This document shows, piece by piece, positions 25,796 to 34,877 of a stretch of 64,000 nt of DNA. Origin of the DNA: Niveispirillum cyanobacteriorum (GTDB taxonomy: Bacteria > Pseudomonadota > Alphaproteobacteria > Azospirillales > Azospirillaceae). The notes below the pieces were generated by a model. That model did not search any database and was not told where the DNA came from. It saw only the letters and a program-made list of their open reading frames with translations. The DNA lies in NCBI RefSeq assembly GCF_002868735.1, contig NZ_CP025611.1, positions 2,102,501-2,166,500 of the forward strand. The letters are read 5' to 3'. The position numbers and the translations under genes are program-made. The number at the start of each line of letters is the position of its first letter. Position 1 is the stretch's first letter.

Positions 25796-26806
25796 TCACC
25801 CGTTCAATGCGCGGACCAGGAAGGGCAGGCTTTCATCCATCCGGTAATCGACCGACGAATGGTCGTCGGGGAATTCCTCATACCGGTGTTTGATGCCCAA
25901 CGCTTCCAGACGGCGATGCAGGCGGCGGGCGCCGTGGACCAGATTATACTGGTCGCGGTCGCCGCAATCGATGAACAGACCCTTCAGACCGCGCAGAGAC
26001 TCGGCGTGTTGTTCCACCATGCGCACGGGGTCCCAGGCCAGCCAGTTGGCCCAACGCTCCTCAATCACTTCGCAAGTATCCGGTGTGACAGGCAGGCGGA
26101 TACCCAGGAACTGTGACGGGTCGGGATCATAGGTGGCGGCCATGCACAGGATCATCAGGACGTGGGTATCCTTGCCATCCACCTTGCGCGCCGTCTCGAA
26201 CGCGTTCATGAACCGCTCAATGGAGCCGCCATGGCGGGACAGGGAGCGCAGCACACCCGGCATATCGGGCAGGTAGCACAGCTCAAACCCCATATCCCCG
26301 GAATGGCAGGCGGAGGCGGCCCAGATATCGGGCCGCAGAAAGGCGTGCGCCATGGAGCCATAGCCACCGCTGCTTTTCCCGAAGATGGCCCGTCGACCGG
26401 TCCCGCCACAGCCGAACCGACCTTCGACAAAGGGCACCATCTCGTCACACAGGAAATCCATCCAGCGGCCCAGGGCGGCAGAATTGATATATTGGTTGCC
26501 ACCCAGGCGGGTGAAACAGTCGGGGAAGGCCACGACCGCCGGGGCCATGGCCCCGCTGTCGATCAGCCGGTCCAGCCGTTCAGGCAGATTTTCCCCGAAA
26601 TTCTTCCAGTTGGTGTGGGCGGGACCGCCCGCCGTATAGCCGACAATATCGACCAGCAGTGGCAGGTCGCGCCCATCATGACCCGCCGGCACATAGACAT
26701 GAACCGCGCGCGACGGATTGTCGCCCATCAGATTGCCGCGCAGCACCTGGCTTTCCAGCGTCAGGCGGTGGATGGTGCCCTGGGCGGCGGTCTGGGAACG
26801 GCGCAT
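25796..26806 (-). CDS. Alpha/beta-hydrolase esterase (esterase D/putative-esterase family)
   Basis: Serine esterase of the alpha/beta-hydrolase fold. The nucleophile elbow is GKSSG with Ser145; an oxyanion/Asp region (FIDCGDRDQYN) and the C-terminal His in FPDDHSS supply the triad. The N-terminus carries a beta-sandwich-like region with RAVHVYVPAGHDGRDLPLLVDIVGY, like enterochelin- or feruloyl-esterase relatives. No signal peptide is seen, so it is probably cytosolic. ATG 26806 is chosen because the longer frame to 26938 overlaps the upstream NUDIX gene. Substrate is unknown. Confidence 0.8.
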   Translation of the reverse strand: MRRSQTAAQGTIHRLTLESQVLRGNLMGDNPSRAVHVYVPAGHDGRDLPLLVDIVGYTAGGPAHTNWKNFGENLPERLDRLIDSGAMAPAVVAFPDCFTRLGGNQYINSAALGRWMDFLCDEMVPFVEGRFGCGGTGRRAIFGKSSGGYGSMAHAFLRPDIWAASACHSGDMGFELCYLPDMPGVLRSLSRHGGSIERFMNAFETARKVDGKDTHVLMILCMAATYDPDPSQFLGIRLPVTPDTCEVIEERWANWLAWDPVRMVEQHAESLRGLKGLFIDCGDRDQYNLVHGARRLHRRLEALGIKHRYEEFPDDHSSVDYRMDESLPFLVRALNG

Positions 26807-26865
26807 TCTGTCTCTGTCCGGCTGTTGGTCGCTTCTGCTGCGACTGTGCCCGGACAGGGCGGCGG

Positions 26866-27441
26866 TTACAAGCCCTCCACCGGTGGTGGCGGATTGGTAC
26901 CGGGCGCGAAGCCTGACTGGCCCGCCTTCTCCCGCCATTCATGCAGGGCCCAGACGACACTTGGAAAGGCCAGTTCGTCCCAGGGAATGTCCTTCCAAGC
27001 GAACATGCCGACCTCCAGGCTTTCCGGTCCCGCCGCGATGGCGGGATCGGAAAGTCGGGCGCGGTAGATCATCTGAACCTGGGAAATGCGGGGGATGTTG
27101 TAAACGGCGAGCAGGGCGTCGATTGCGATACAGGCGCCCGCCTCCTCCATCGCCTCCCGCGCCGCGCCGTGCTCCGTCGTCTCGTTCAGTTCCATATAGC
27201 CGGCGGGCAGGGTCCAGAACCCTTTGCGCGGCTGGATGGCGCGGCGGCAGAGCAGGAAACGGCCGGCATCGTCGGTCACCACGGCGCCGACAACGATCTT
27301 TGGGTTCTCATAGGCGATATAGGAACAATCTGGACAGACCAGCCGTTCCCGATCCTCCCCCGGTGGCACCATGCGTACGCGCGGGCCGTTGGTGGGCGGC
27401 GGCGGGGACAGGCGGGCGGGGTCGGCGGGGGGCGTGTTCAT
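26866..27441 (-). CDS. NUDIX hydrolase with N-terminal zinc-ribbon-like segment
   Basis: Nucleoside-diphosphate-X hydrolase. The Nudix box is complete at residues 81-103 (Gly81, Glu87, REAMEEAGA), coordinating Mg2+. An upstream CPDC pair (36-39) followed by [11 protein letters not shown] resembles the NudC-type arrangement, although only one Cys pair is present. Length is 191 aa. Likely substrate is ADP-ribose, NADH or a similar dinucleotide. It is co-directional with the esterase gene 60 nt downstream. Confidence 0.85.
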   Translation of the reverse strand: MNTPPADPARLSPPPPTNGPRVRMVPPGEDRERLVCPDCSYIAYENPKIVVGAVVTDDAGRFLLCRRAIQPRKGFWTLPAGYMELNETTEHGAAREAMEEAGACIAIDALLAVYNIPRISQVQMIYRARLSDPAIAAGPESLEVGMFAWKDIPWDELAFPSVVWALHEWREKAGQSGFAPGTNPPPPVEGL

Positions 27442-27488
27442 GGATCAACCATGCCGCCAAAGTCCCCGCCGGAGCAAGACGCACCAAA

Positions 27489-27635
27489 TTAATTCTTGGC
27501 ATCCTGGGCCGTATTCTCAATGGCCTTGCCGCCCGACTTCACGTCCTTGCCCACACCTTCAACCGTGTTGCAGGCCGACAGGGCGAAGGCGGAAAGCAGC
27601 AGGGGGATCGCCAGGGTCAGGGTACGCTTCTTCAT
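27489..27635 (-). CDS. Entericidin A/B-family small lipoprotein
   Basis: A 48-residue protein found by reading the minus strand between the NUDIX and nucleotidyltransferase genes. It has a lysine-rich signal peptide and lipobox LSAC with lipidated Cys22, followed by NTVEGVGKDVKSGGKAIENT, the entericidin signature. AGAGG lies 5 nt before the ATG. Entericidins are bacteriolytic or envelope-stress lipoproteins in enteric bacteria; many alphaproteobacteria carry single copies whose role is unclear. Confidence 0.85.
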   Translation of the reverse strand: MKKRTLTLAIPLLLSAFALSACNTVEGVGKDVKSGGKAIENTAQDAKN

Positions 27636-27708
27636 GATGTCCTCTCACATCGAAACCGGCATTCAGCCGGCGATGCGTGGGTAACAACCGAAGGAGGCGT
27701 TTGTTCCA

Positions 27709-28257
27709 TCACCCTCGTTCAACCAGCCAGGGCCAGCGGGCACGGTAGCTGTCGACCTTGATCCGGTACTGGGTCGGATTGTCGGTGCGCGGATTGGGGG
27801 ACAGGATACCGGCCGCCAACTCGTCCAACCCATAGGGTGCCACCACCTCACCCGCCGCCGACAGACCGACACAGGTGCAGCGGACCAGGAAGCCCGCGAT
27901 GCCGTCGCGGCTGCTCTCTAGGGCGGGGATCACCTTCCCGAATCGCTGCGGATACCAGAGATGGACGCGCGCCTGATTGCGCAGCTCCACCTCCACGCCC
28001 AGATCGGCAAACAGGCTGGCTGCCCGCAGGATGGCCGTATCTTCGGCCTCCCAGCTGGTGTCCGGGTCGTAATAGAACAGGTCGTAATCCTTCACGCCCC
28101 AACCGGGGGCGCGCCCGTCGTGGGCATTCCACACGGCCTGATATAGGCACCCCGCCACCAGATAGGCCTGTTCCAACCCCAGGGCGGGCAACCTTTCCAG
28201 GATGGTGGCGTTGAGGGGGTTGGCAAGCGCCAAGGCGCGGAACGTGTCAGGGGTCAT
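27709..28257 (-). CDS. Nucleotidyltransferase-family protein (NTP_transf_6-like)
   Basis: A 182-residue protein of the bacterial DUF925/nucleotidyltransferase family. Typical elements are YLVAGCLYQAVWN, the acidic KDYDLFYYD motif that corresponds to the metal-binding Asp pair, and WYPQRFG. The acceptor molecule is unknown for this family. It lies between cysK and the entericidin gene on the same strand, separated from cysK by a hairpin. Confidence 0.75.
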   Translation of the reverse strand: MTPDTFRALALANPLNATILERLPALGLEQAYLVAGCLYQAVWNAHDGRAPGWGVKDYDLFYYDPDTSWEAEDTAILRAASLFADLGVEVELRNQARVHLWYPQRFGKVIPALESSRDGIAGFLVRCTCVGLSAAGEVVAPYGLDELAAGILSPNPRTDNPTQYRIKVDSYRARWPWLVERG

Positions 28258-28281
28258 GAAACCGATGGTCCAGAAACGACA

Positions 28282-28307
28282 TCGCCCCGACCGTTTAGCC
28301 GGGGCGA
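28282..28307 (-). terminator. Hairpin after cysK
   Basis: TCGCCCCG and CGGGGCGA form a perfect 8-bp stem with a 10-nt loop, 22 nt past the cysK stop. The T-tract is weak, so termination may be partial. Confidence 0.6.
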
Positions 28308-28329
28308 CAGCGATTCTATCTGGAAAAGC

Positions 28330-29292
28330 TTACTCCAGCCCCTCGAACAGGGCCGTGGACAGGTAGCGCTCGGCGAAGCTGGGCAGGACGACGACGATCA
28401 GCTTGCCCTTGTTCTCGGCCCGCGCCCCCACCTCGAATGCCGCAGCCAAGGCCGCACCGGACGAAATGCCGACGGCGATGCCTTCGGTCTTGGCAGCGTC
28501 ACGCGACAGCTCAAACGCGCGAACGTTGGAGATGCGCAGCACCTCGTCGATCAGGTCCTTGTCCAGGATGTCGGGCACGAAGCCAGCCCCAATCCCCTGA
28601 ATCTTATGCGGGCCGGGCAGACCGCCGGAGAGGACGGGGCTGTCCTCCGGCTCCACCGCCACGACCTTGAAGCCGGGCTTGCGCTCCTTCAGCACCTGGG
28701 CCACGCCCGTCAGGGTGCCGCCGGTTCCAACACCGGAAATCAGGATATCGGCCTTGCCCGCCGTGTCGTTCCAAATCTCCTCCGCCGTGGTGGCGCGGTG
28801 GATGGCCGGGTTGGCCGGGTTCTTGAACTGTTGCAGGACGTAGGCGCCGGGCGTGCTGGCCAGCAGTTCCTCGGCCTTGGCGATAGCGCCCTTCATACCC
28901 TGCGGCGCGGGGGTGAGGACCAGCTCAGCGCCCAGCAGCTTCAGCATCTTGCGCCGCTCAATCGACATGCTCTCCGGCATGGTCAGGATCAGGCGGTAGC
29001 CCTTGGCGGCGGCGACGAAAGCCAGCGCGATGCCGGTATTGCCCGAGGTCGGTTCGATCAGGACGGTACGGTCGGGCGAAATCTTGCCCTCGGCCTCCGC
29101 CGCCTCGATCAAGGCCTTGCCGATACGGTCCTTCACGCTGGACAGCGGGTTGAAGAATTCCAACTTGGCAACGACATCGGCCACGACGCCATGCTTGGCC
29201 GCCAGCCGGTTCAGCCGGACCAGCGGCGTGGCGCCGATCGTGTCCAGAATGCTGTCATAGATCTTGCCACGGAATTCAGGGCTGGCAGACAT
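28330..29292 (-). CDS. cysK: Cysteine synthase A (O-acetylserine sulfhydrylase)
   Basis: PLP enzyme that makes cysteine from O-acetylserine and sulfide. The Schiff-base lysine is Lys54 in SSVKDRIG; the substrate loop TSGNTG is at 82-87, and the PLP phosphate-binding GTGGT is present in [11 protein letters not shown]. Length of 320 aa and motifs fit CysK rather than CysM. GGAG lies 7 nt before the ATG. An Rrf2 regulator gene is directly upstream on the same strand, and the intergenic region holds a consensus promoter and an inverted repeat. Confidence 0.96.
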   Translation of the reverse strand: MSASPEFRGKIYDSILDTIGATPLVRLNRLAAKHGVVADVVAKLEFFNPLSSVKDRIGKALIEAAEAEGKISPDRTVLIEPTSGNTGIALAFVAAAKGYRLILTMPESMSIERRKMLKLLGAELVLTPAPQGMKGAIAKAEELLASTPGAYVLQQFKNPANPAIHRATTAEEIWNDTAGKADILISGVGTGGTLTGVAQVLKERKPGFKVVAVEPEDSPVLSGGLPGPHKIQGIGAGFVPDILDKDLIDEVLRISNVRAFELSRDAAKTEGIAVGISSGAALAAAFEVGARAENKGKLIVVVLPSFAERYLSTALFEGLE

Positions 29293-29308
29293 TTCACATC
29301 TCCATTGT

Positions 29309-29327
29309 GGTATTTATCAGAAATACC
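29309..29327. promoter_or_regulatory. Inverted repeat GGTATTT-N5-AAATACC, candidate Rrf2-family operator of cysK
   Basis: A perfect 7-bp inverted repeat with a 5-nt spacer lies 17 nt upstream of the cysK start and just past the predicted transcription start (about +6 to +24). It is unusually AT-rich for this genome. The adjacent Rrf2-type gene makes it a probable repressor target. Confidence 0.6.
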
Positions 29328-29339
29328 GGGTCAATGTTG

Positions 29340-29368
29340 TGTATATAGGCAGGCGCAGTCGCTGTCAA
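29340..29368 (-). promoter_or_regulatory. Sigma-70-type promoter of cysK
   Basis: On the minus strand TTGACA (29368-29363) is separated by exactly 17 nt from TATACA (29345-29340). This nearly matches the vegetative consensus and places the start site near 29333. Confidence 0.7.
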
Positions 29369-29486
29369 AGTGCTGATGCCCGCTCGCGATGTCTTATCGC
29401 GGGTGGGTTGGCGCGTTGAGCGCCCGCGGCCCAATGGTCGCGTAAGCCAAGGCGGCGGATGCCGCCGCCCAGCGCATGAGCGACTA

Positions 29487-29942
29487 CTAAATGCTGAAAT
29501 CGAGTTTGGAAGCGGCCTCGCTGGCCACCCCGGCCTGATGGGCGCGCACGCACAGGTCTTCGATGCTGGTCTGTTCCAGGCGCGCCATCACCTCGTCCTG
29601 AAGCTCGGCCCAGAGGGGGCGCACCACCTGCCGGCCCAGTTCCGCGCCCACCTCTTCCTCAATCGGATCGGTGGCCTGTTCCAGGGCGCGGACGACGCGC
29701 ACAATCTCGGCCACCGTGATACGGCGGCGTTCCTTGGCCAGACGATAGCCGCCCTTAGGCCCGCGCACACCCGCCAGGACACCGGCCCGTACCAGGGCCT
29801 GTAACACCTGCTCAAGGTAGCGTTTGGGGATGCCCTGGCGCTGCGTAATCTCCGCCGACTGCACCGGCGCGGAACCGGCATTATAGGCGATGTCCAGCAC
29901 CGTCTCGATGGCGAACATCAGTTTCTTGGATATGCGCAGCAT
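29487..29942 (-). CDS. Rrf2 family transcriptional regulator (CymR/IscR relative)
   Basis: Winged-helix regulator of 151 aa. The Rrf2 signature is visible as the opening MLRISKKLMFAIETVLDIA, then QRQGIPKRYLEQVLQALVRAGVL and GPKGGYRLAK. It lacks the three-Cys cluster that holds Fe-S in IscR and NsrR; only one Cys is present (in DLCVRA), so it probably senses by another route, as CymR does through cysteine synthase. Position just upstream of cysK, which carries a matching operator-like repeat, suggests sulfur/cysteine control. The dut gene precedes it by 11 nt. Confidence 0.87.
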   Translation of the reverse strand: MLRISKKLMFAIETVLDIAYNAGSAPVQSAEITQRQGIPKRYLEQVLQALVRAGVLAGVRGPKGGYRLAKERRRITVAEIVRVVRALEQATDPIEEEVGAELGRQVVRPLWAELQDEVMARLEQTSIEDLCVRAHQAGVASEAASKLDFSI

Positions 29943-29953
29943 CCCCGTTCCCC

Positions 29954-30409
29954 TCAGCCCTTGGTGCCGGTTGATCCAAAACCGCCGGCCCCGCGCGCGG
30001 TTTCGTCAAGATTGTCTACTTCCGTCCAGACGGCCCGTTCATGCCGGGCGATCACCATCTGTGCGATGCGGGTGCCGCGCTCCACGGTAAAGGGCTGGTC
30101 GCCATGATTAATGACGATCACGCCGATCTCCCCCCGGTAATCGGCATCAATGGTGCCGGGGCTGTTAACCAGGCTGATACCGTTCTTAAGGGCCAGACCG
30201 GAACGCGGCCGGATCTGCGCCTCAAACCCTGCCGGCAGGGCGATGGCGATGCCCGTCGGGATCAGCTTGCGCTGACCCGATTCCAGGGTCACCGGCTCCG
30301 CAACGGCGGCCAGCAGGTCCATGCCGGCGGACAGGGCCGTAGCATACGCCGGCAGGGCCAGATCGGCGCCATGCGGCAGGCGGCGGATGGAAATGCTGAT
30401 ATCCGACAT
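29954..30409 (-). CDS. dut: dUTP diphosphatase
   Basis: Hydrolyses dUTP to dUMP, keeping uracil out of DNA and feeding dTMP synthesis. All five trimeric dUTPase motifs are present, including [28 protein letters not shown] and the C-terminal GAGGFGSTG. Length is 151 aa. It starts 2 nt after the coaBC stop codon, and is thus in the common coaBC-dut operon. Confidence 0.97.
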   Translation of the reverse strand: MSDISISIRRLPHGADLALPAYATALSAGMDLLAAVAEPVTLESGQRKLIPTGIAIALPAGFEAQIRPRSGLALKNGISLVNSPGTIDADYRGEIGVIVINHGDQPFTVERGTRIAQMVIARHERAVWTEVDNLDETARGAGGFGSTGTKG

Positions 30410-30411
30410 TC

Positions 30412-31659
30412 TTATTTCTTTCCGTTTACGAAATGATTGCTGATGGCGGCCGCCAGACGGCTTGCCACCTCGGTCTTGGCCAGGTTTTCCCAGGCTTCCT
30501 CTGTGCCGTCGGCGCGGATGACATGCACGGAATTGCGGTCGCCGCCGAAGGTGCCGGTGGCGGGTGAGACATCGTTTGCCACGATCCAGTCGCAGCCCTT
30601 GCGCAGCCGCTTGGCGCGGGCATAGGCCACGACATCATTCGTTTCGGCAGCGAAACCAACCACCAGTTCCGGGCGGTATGGTCCGGTGGTCGACAGGGTG
30701 GCCAGGATGTCGGGATTCTCGGTCAGGGTCAGGGCCGGCGGTCCGCCGCCATCCCGCTTCTTCAGCTTCTGGCCCGCCGCCTCCACCCGCCAGTCGGCGA
30801 CGGCGGCGGCGGCGACAAAGATGTCAGCGGGAAGTGCGGCACGGCAGGCGGTCAGCATCTCCGACGCCGTCTCCACCGCCACCACATTCACCCCCGCCGG
30901 GTCAGGCAGGCGCACAGGGCCACTGACCAGCGTCACGCGCGCGCCCAGCGCGGCCAGCGCCGCCGCAACCGCGTGGCCCTGCTTCCCGCTGGACCGGTTG
31001 GCGATGTAGCGCACGGGATCGATGGGTTCATGGGTGGGCCCGCTGGTGACTAGGGCATGGCGGCCGACCAGCGGCTTCGGCGCTGCCTGTGCGGCGAACC
31101 AGCCGGCCAGATGGTCGGCAATGGATAGCGGTTCCACCATGCGGCCCGGCCCATATTCACCGCAGGCCATGGCCCCGTCATCCGGGCCGATGATGCCGAC
31201 ACCACGCGCGGCCAGCAGGGCCAGATTGGCCTGGGTGGCCGGATGCTCATACATCCGCACATTCATGGCCGGCGCCACCAGCACCGGCTTGTCGGTGGCC
31301 AGCAGCACCGTAGTCGCCAGGTCATCAGCCAAACCATGGGCCATGCGGGCCAGGATATTGGCAGTGGCCGGGGCCACCAGCACCACATCCGCCGACCGCG
31401 AGAGCTGGATATGACCCATGGCCGATTCGTCGGTCAGGGACCAGAGATCCTGATAGACTGTGTCCTCCGAAACCGCCTGCAGGGTCAACGGCGTCACGAA
31501 CTGCGCCCCGCCATCGGTCAGCACCACGCGCACAGACGCCCCGCGTTCACGCAGACGGCGCACAAGGTCAGGTGTCTTGAACGCGGCAATCCCCCCCGCA
31601 ACGATCAGCAGGACGCGGCGGCCGGCGAGTGATTGCACAGGCGATTGCGCGGTGGACAA
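30412..31659 (-). CDS. coaBC: Bifunctional phosphopantothenoylcysteine decarboxylase/synthase
   Basis: Two steps of coenzyme A synthesis. The N-terminal flavoprotein CoaC domain (about 1-190) shows [11 protein letters not shown] and the [14 protein letters not shown] active-site segment, with the flexible Cys flap ([10 protein letters not shown]). The C-terminal CoaB domain (about 200-415) shows [22 protein letters not shown]. Length is 415 aa. One family residue differs: the usual PxMNxxMW has Tyr for Trp. The intergenic side carries two palindromes. Confidence 0.96.
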   Translation of the reverse strand: MSTAQSPVQSLAGRRVLLIVAGGIAAFKTPDLVRRLRERGASVRVVLTDGGAQFVTPLTLQAVSEDTVYQDLWSLTDESAMGHIQLSRSADVVLVAPATANILARMAHGLADDLATTVLLATDKPVLVAPAMNVRMYEHPATQANLALLAARGVGIIGPDDGAMACGEYGPGRMVEPLSIADHLAGWFAAQAAPKPLVGRHALVTSGPTHEPIDPVRYIANRSSGKQGHAVAAALAALGARVTLVSGPVRLPDPAGVNVVAVETASEMLTACRAALPADIFVAAAAVADWRVEAAGQKLKKRDGGGPPALTLTENPDILATLSTTGPYRPELVVGFAAETNDVVAYARAKRLRKGCDWIVANDVSPATGTFGGDRNSVHVIRADGTEEAWENLAKTEVASRLAAAISNHFVNGKK

Positions 31660-31708
31660 GGGCGATATCCCTTCGGCATCCCATTGGCCTTTGGGGCCAG
31701 ATAGATTG

Positions 31709-31720
31709 TTTACCGGTAAA
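31709..31720. promoter_or_regulatory. Perfect palindrome TTTACCGGTAAA upstream of coaBC
   Basis: A 12-bp perfect palindrome about 50 nt before the coaBC start. It could be a dimeric repressor site; the protein is unknown. Confidence 0.35.
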
Positions 31721-31726
31721 TCAACA

Positions 31727-31744
31727 CATTCTGCCGCCAGAATG
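31727..31744. promoter_or_regulatory. Inverted repeat CATTCTG-N4-CAGAATG upstream of coaBC
   Basis: Perfect 7-bp arms with a 4-nt spacer, 7 nt from the preceding palindrome. Spacing would place both in the coaBC promoter area. Function is inferred only. Confidence 0.35.
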
Positions 31745-32139
31745 CACGGCAGTCACGCTGTGAAATCAGGGATATTCCCAAACCGGGACGGATGCAAGCG
31801 CGCCGCCATGCGCAGGCGCGAGGGGATCGATGCCCCGGACGCCGGACAGCGCGACAGATTGTCCAGAAGCATGCGCTTCCCAACCGTTGGCGGGCCATGT
31901 ATATCGAACATCCGCGACCAGGGGTGCCTCTGGCCGCTCCGTTCGTGCTGGCCTTTCCCGCCTGTCGCCTCTTCCCTGCCACGCCGCATCCCCCGATGCG
32001 CGTTGTGCCGCAGTAGATGGGGGTGGAAAGACCTTCGGACAAGCCCAATTCAGCCCGGGTTCCCGGGTCCATATCGTTGTTTCAGTAAAAGGCGTCGGCC
32101 CGACGGGGGCCGCGTCCATTCGCCGAGGAGATGAGAGGT

Positions 32140-32685
32140 ATGGCGGACACCATGCATGCGGGCGACGGCCAGACCCGCCGCGACTTCATCTATCTGGCTG
32201 GCGCCGCCATGGGCGGTGTTGGTGCCGCTGCTGCTTTGTGGCCCTTCATCCACAGCCTGAACCCGGCCGCCGACACGTTGGCCCTGGCGACCATTGAGGT
32301 CGATCTGGCCCCGATCCAGCCGGGTCAGGCCATCAAGGCCATGTGGCGCGGCAAGCCGGTTTTCATCCGTAACCGCACCCAGGAAGAGATTGATGCCGCC
32401 CGCGCCGTTCCTACGGCCGAGCTGATCGATCCGCAGCCGGATCAGGCCCGTGTCAAGGAAGGCAAGGACAACTGGCTGGTGCTGGTCGGCGTCTGCACCC
32501 ATTTGGGTTGCATTCCGCTGGGCACCTCCTCGGGCGAATCGAAGGGTGATTTTGGCGGGTGGTTCTGCCCCTGCCACGGGTCGCACTACGACACGTCCGG
32601 CCGTATCCGTAAGGGCCCCGCGCCCTTGAACCTGCACGTGCCGGAATACGCGTTCCTGACCGACACCCGCGTCAAGATCGGCTAA
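32140..32685 (+). CDS. petA: Ubiquinol-cytochrome c reductase iron-sulfur subunit (Rieske)
   Basis: Rieske 2Fe-2S protein of the cytochrome bc1 complex, which passes electrons from ubiquinol to cytochrome c1. Cluster motifs are CTHLGC (119-124) and CPCHGS (143-148), giving ligands Cys119, His121, Cys143 and His146. An N-terminal anchor helix (17-40) carries a Tat-type TRRDF motif. ATG 32140 has GAGGAG 9 nt upstream; the in-frame ATG at 32131 has no spacing to it. First gene of petABC. Confidence 0.97.
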   Translation: MADTMHAGDGQTRRDFIYLAGAAMGGVGAAAALWPFIHSLNPAADTLALATIEVDLAPIQPGQAIKAMWRGKPVFIRNRTQEEIDAARAVPTAELIDPQPDQARVKEGKDNWLVLVGVCTHLGCIPLGTSSGESKGDFGGWFCPCHGSHYDTSGRIRKGPAPLNLHVPEYAFLTDTRVKIG

Positions 32686-32712
32686 AAGACAGATCCAGTC
32701 AGGGAGTGCCAG

Positions 32713-33993
32713 ATGGCTCACGCCCCACAGTCCAATTTCGAGAACCCGGTGGTGAACTGGATCGACCAGCGCCTGCCGATCTTCACGATGATGAACAAGG
32801 AGTACGGGTCCTTCCCGACTCCGCGTAACTTCAATTATTTCTGGAACTTCGGCGCGCTCGCCATGTTCGTGCTGGTGACGATGATCGTCTCTGGCATCTT
32901 CCTGGCGATGCACTACACCAACAACACGTTGTATGCTTTCGACAGCGTCGAACGCATCATGCGCGACGTGAATTGGGGCTGGATGATCCGGTACATCCAC
33001 GCCAACGGCGCGTCGATGTTCTTTATCGTCGTCTATATCCACATCTTCCGCGGTATCTATTACGGTTCCTACAAGGCGCCGCGCGAACTGATCTGGATCT
33101 TCGGCGTCGTCATCCTGCTGCTGATGATGGGCACGGCCTTTATGGGCTACGTGCTGCCCTGGGGTCAGATGTCGTTCTGGGGCGCCACCGTGATCACAAA
33201 CTTGTTCTCGGCCATCCCGGTGGTGGGTGAGAGCATTGTGACCCTGCTCTGGGGTGGTTTCTCGGTCGATAACCCGACCCTGAACCGCTTCTTCGCGCTG
33301 CATTACCTGCTGCCGTTCGTGCTGCTGGCCGTCGTGGTCCTGCACGTCGCCGCCCTGCACATCACCGGGTCGAACAACCCGCTGGGTGTGGAGCCCAAGG
33401 GTCCGCAGGATACGCTGCCGTTCCACCCCTACTACACCACGAAGGACATTTTCGGCCTGACGGTCTTCCTGATCTTCTTCGCCTCCTTCGTGTTCTTCGC
33501 GCCGAACCTGCTGGGCCATCCGGATAACTACATTCCGGCCGATCCGCTGGTGACCCCGGCACATATTGTTCCGGAATGGTACTTCCTGCCGTTCTACGCG
33601 ATCCTGCGCTCCATCACCTTCTCCATCGGTCTGCCGTTTACCGACGTCGTGCTGATCCCGGCGAAGCTGGGCGGCGTGCTGGCCATGTTCGGCTCCATCG
33701 CGATCCTGTTCGTCCTGCCCTGGCTGGACAGCTCGCCGGTTCGTTCGGCCCGTTTCCGTCCGATCTTCCGCTGGTGGGTGCTGCTGTGCCTTGTGCCGGC
33801 CTTCATCATGCTGGGTTATGCTGGCGGCAAGCCCGCTGAGCAGCCCTACGTGCTAATCGGCCAGTTGGGCACGGTTATGTACTTCGCCTTCTTCCTGCTC
33901 CTGCCGATCATCGGCCGGATCGAGAAGCCGCTGCCGCTGCCGGCCAGCATCGCCAACCCGGTTCTCGGCGGCAACGCCGCCACCGCCAAGTGA
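32713..33993 (+). CDS. petB: Cytochrome b of the bc1 complex
   Basis: Membrane core of complex III with two b haems and the Qo and Qi quinone sites. Multiple transmembrane helices are present, together with the haem-ligand histidines (for example in HANGASMFF and HYLLPF), and the Qo-site PEWY motif (about residues 288-291, [15 protein letters not shown]). Length is 426 aa, standard for alphaproteobacteria. It lies 27 nt after petA. Confidence 0.98.
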   Translation: MAHAPQSNFENPVVNWIDQRLPIFTMMNKEYGSFPTPRNFNYFWNFGALAMFVLVTMIVSGIFLAMHYTNNTLYAFDSVERIMRDVNWGWMIRYIHANGASMFFIVVYIHIFRGIYYGSYKAPRELIWIFGVVILLLMMGTAFMGYVLPWGQMSFWGATVITNLFSAIPVVGESIVTLLWGGFSVDNPTLNRFFALHYLLPFVLLAVVVLHVAALHITGSNNPLGVEPKGPQDTLPFHPYYTTKDIFGLTVFLIFFASFVFFAPNLLGHPDNYIPADPLVTPAHIVPEWYFLPFYAILRSITFSIGLPFTDVVLIPAKLGGVLAMFGSIAILFVLPWLDSSPVRSARFRPIFRWWVLLCLVPAFIMLGYAGGKPAEQPYVLIGQLGTVMYFAFFLLLPIIGRIEKPLPLPASIANPVLGGNAATAK

Positions 33994-34007
33994 TGGGAGA
34001 AGGCCTG

Positions 34008-34793
34008 ATGCGTCGTCTTCGTACCCTTATCGCCGCAGGCGCCATGACCATTGCTGGCCTGACCAGCACGGCCCTGGCCGCCGGCGACGCGCCCCTGCCC
34101 CCGGCCCAGACCTGGGCCCATGGCGGGGTGAACAGCTTCCTGTCCTTCTTCAAGGGCTATGATTACGCTTCCGTGCAGCGCGGCTTCCAGATCTACAAGG
34201 AAGTCTGCTCTGCCTGCCATTCGATGCACCTGCTGTCGTACCGCAACCTGCACGACGTCGGTTTCACCGAAGCTGAAGTGAAGGCCATTGCCGCAGCGCA
34301 GGAAATCAACGACGGCCCCAACGATCAGGGTGAGATGTTCACCCGTCCGGGCCTGCCGTCGGACCGTTTCAAGAACCCGTTCCCGAACAAGCAGGCCGCG
34401 GCGGCCGCCAATGGCGGTAAGGCTCCCCCGGACCTGTCGCTGATCGTGAAGGCGCGTGCCCATCACGAGGACTACATCTACGCGCTGCTGACCGGCTACA
34501 CAGACGCTCCTGCAGGCGTCGAACTGTCGCCGGGCAGCAACTACAACAAGTACTTCCCCGGCCACGCCATCGCCATGGCACAGCCGCTCTATGCCGATGG
34601 CGTGACGTTCACGGACGGCACCAAGGCGACGATTGAGCAGCAGGCCCATGACGTGACGACCTTCCTGGCCTGGGCTGCTGAGCCAAAGCTGGAAGAGCGC
34701 CGCCGCGTCGGCCTGATGGTCATGCTGTTCCTGGTGTTCTTCGCCGGCATCATGTACGCCGCGAAGCGTCGCCTGTGGTCGGAAGTCCACTGA
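34008..34793 (+). CDS. petC: Cytochrome c1 of the bc1 complex
   Basis: Membrane-anchored c-type cytochrome that takes electrons from the Rieske protein. A Sec signal peptide (1-25) precedes the haem motif CSACH at 67-71; the axial methionine side shows GHAIAMAQPL, and a C-terminal helix (VMLFLVFFAGIMYAA) anchors it. The ATG at 34008 is preferred because GGAGAAGG precedes it; an in-frame GTG at 33990 overlaps petB but would extend the signal peptide. A strong terminator follows. Confidence 0.97.
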   Translation: MRRLRTLIAAGAMTIAGLTSTALAAGDAPLPPAQTWAHGGVNSFLSFFKGYDYASVQRGFQIYKEVCSACHSMHLLSYRNLHDVGFTEAEVKAIAAAQEINDGPNDQGEMFTRPGLPSDRFKNPFPNKQAAAAANGGKAPPDLSLIVKARAHHEDYIYALLTGYTDAPAGVELSPGSNYNKYFPGHAIAMAQPLYADGVTFTDGTKATIEQQAHDVTTFLAWAAEPKLEERRRVGLMVMLFLVFFAGIMYAAKRRLWSEVH

Positions 34794-34818
34794 GCGGACG
34801 CTTGGTTCCGGTAGAATG

Positions 34819-34850
34819 AAAGGGCCGCACCGGCAACGGTGCGGCCCTTT
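34819..34850 (+). terminator. petABC intrinsic terminator
   Basis: A perfect 14-bp stem (34819-34832 with 34837-34850) closes on a stable GCAA tetraloop and ends in TTTT, 25 nt past the petC stop. Confidence 0.93.
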
Positions 34851-34877
34851 TCATATGAAGATACGATTGCCGATGCC

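Larger units (their letters stand above)
31660..32139. other. Divergent intergenic region between coaBC and petA
   Basis: About 480 nt with no supported gene; open frames on either strand are arginine-rich artefacts. It should hold the coaBC and petABC promoters. Two palindromes on the coaBC side are listed separately. Confidence 0.5.

Noticed and set aside
31710-32072. 120-aa minus-strand frame in the coaBC-petA gap
   Set aside because: Arg/Gly-rich, no start signal, several other frames of similar length overlap it.
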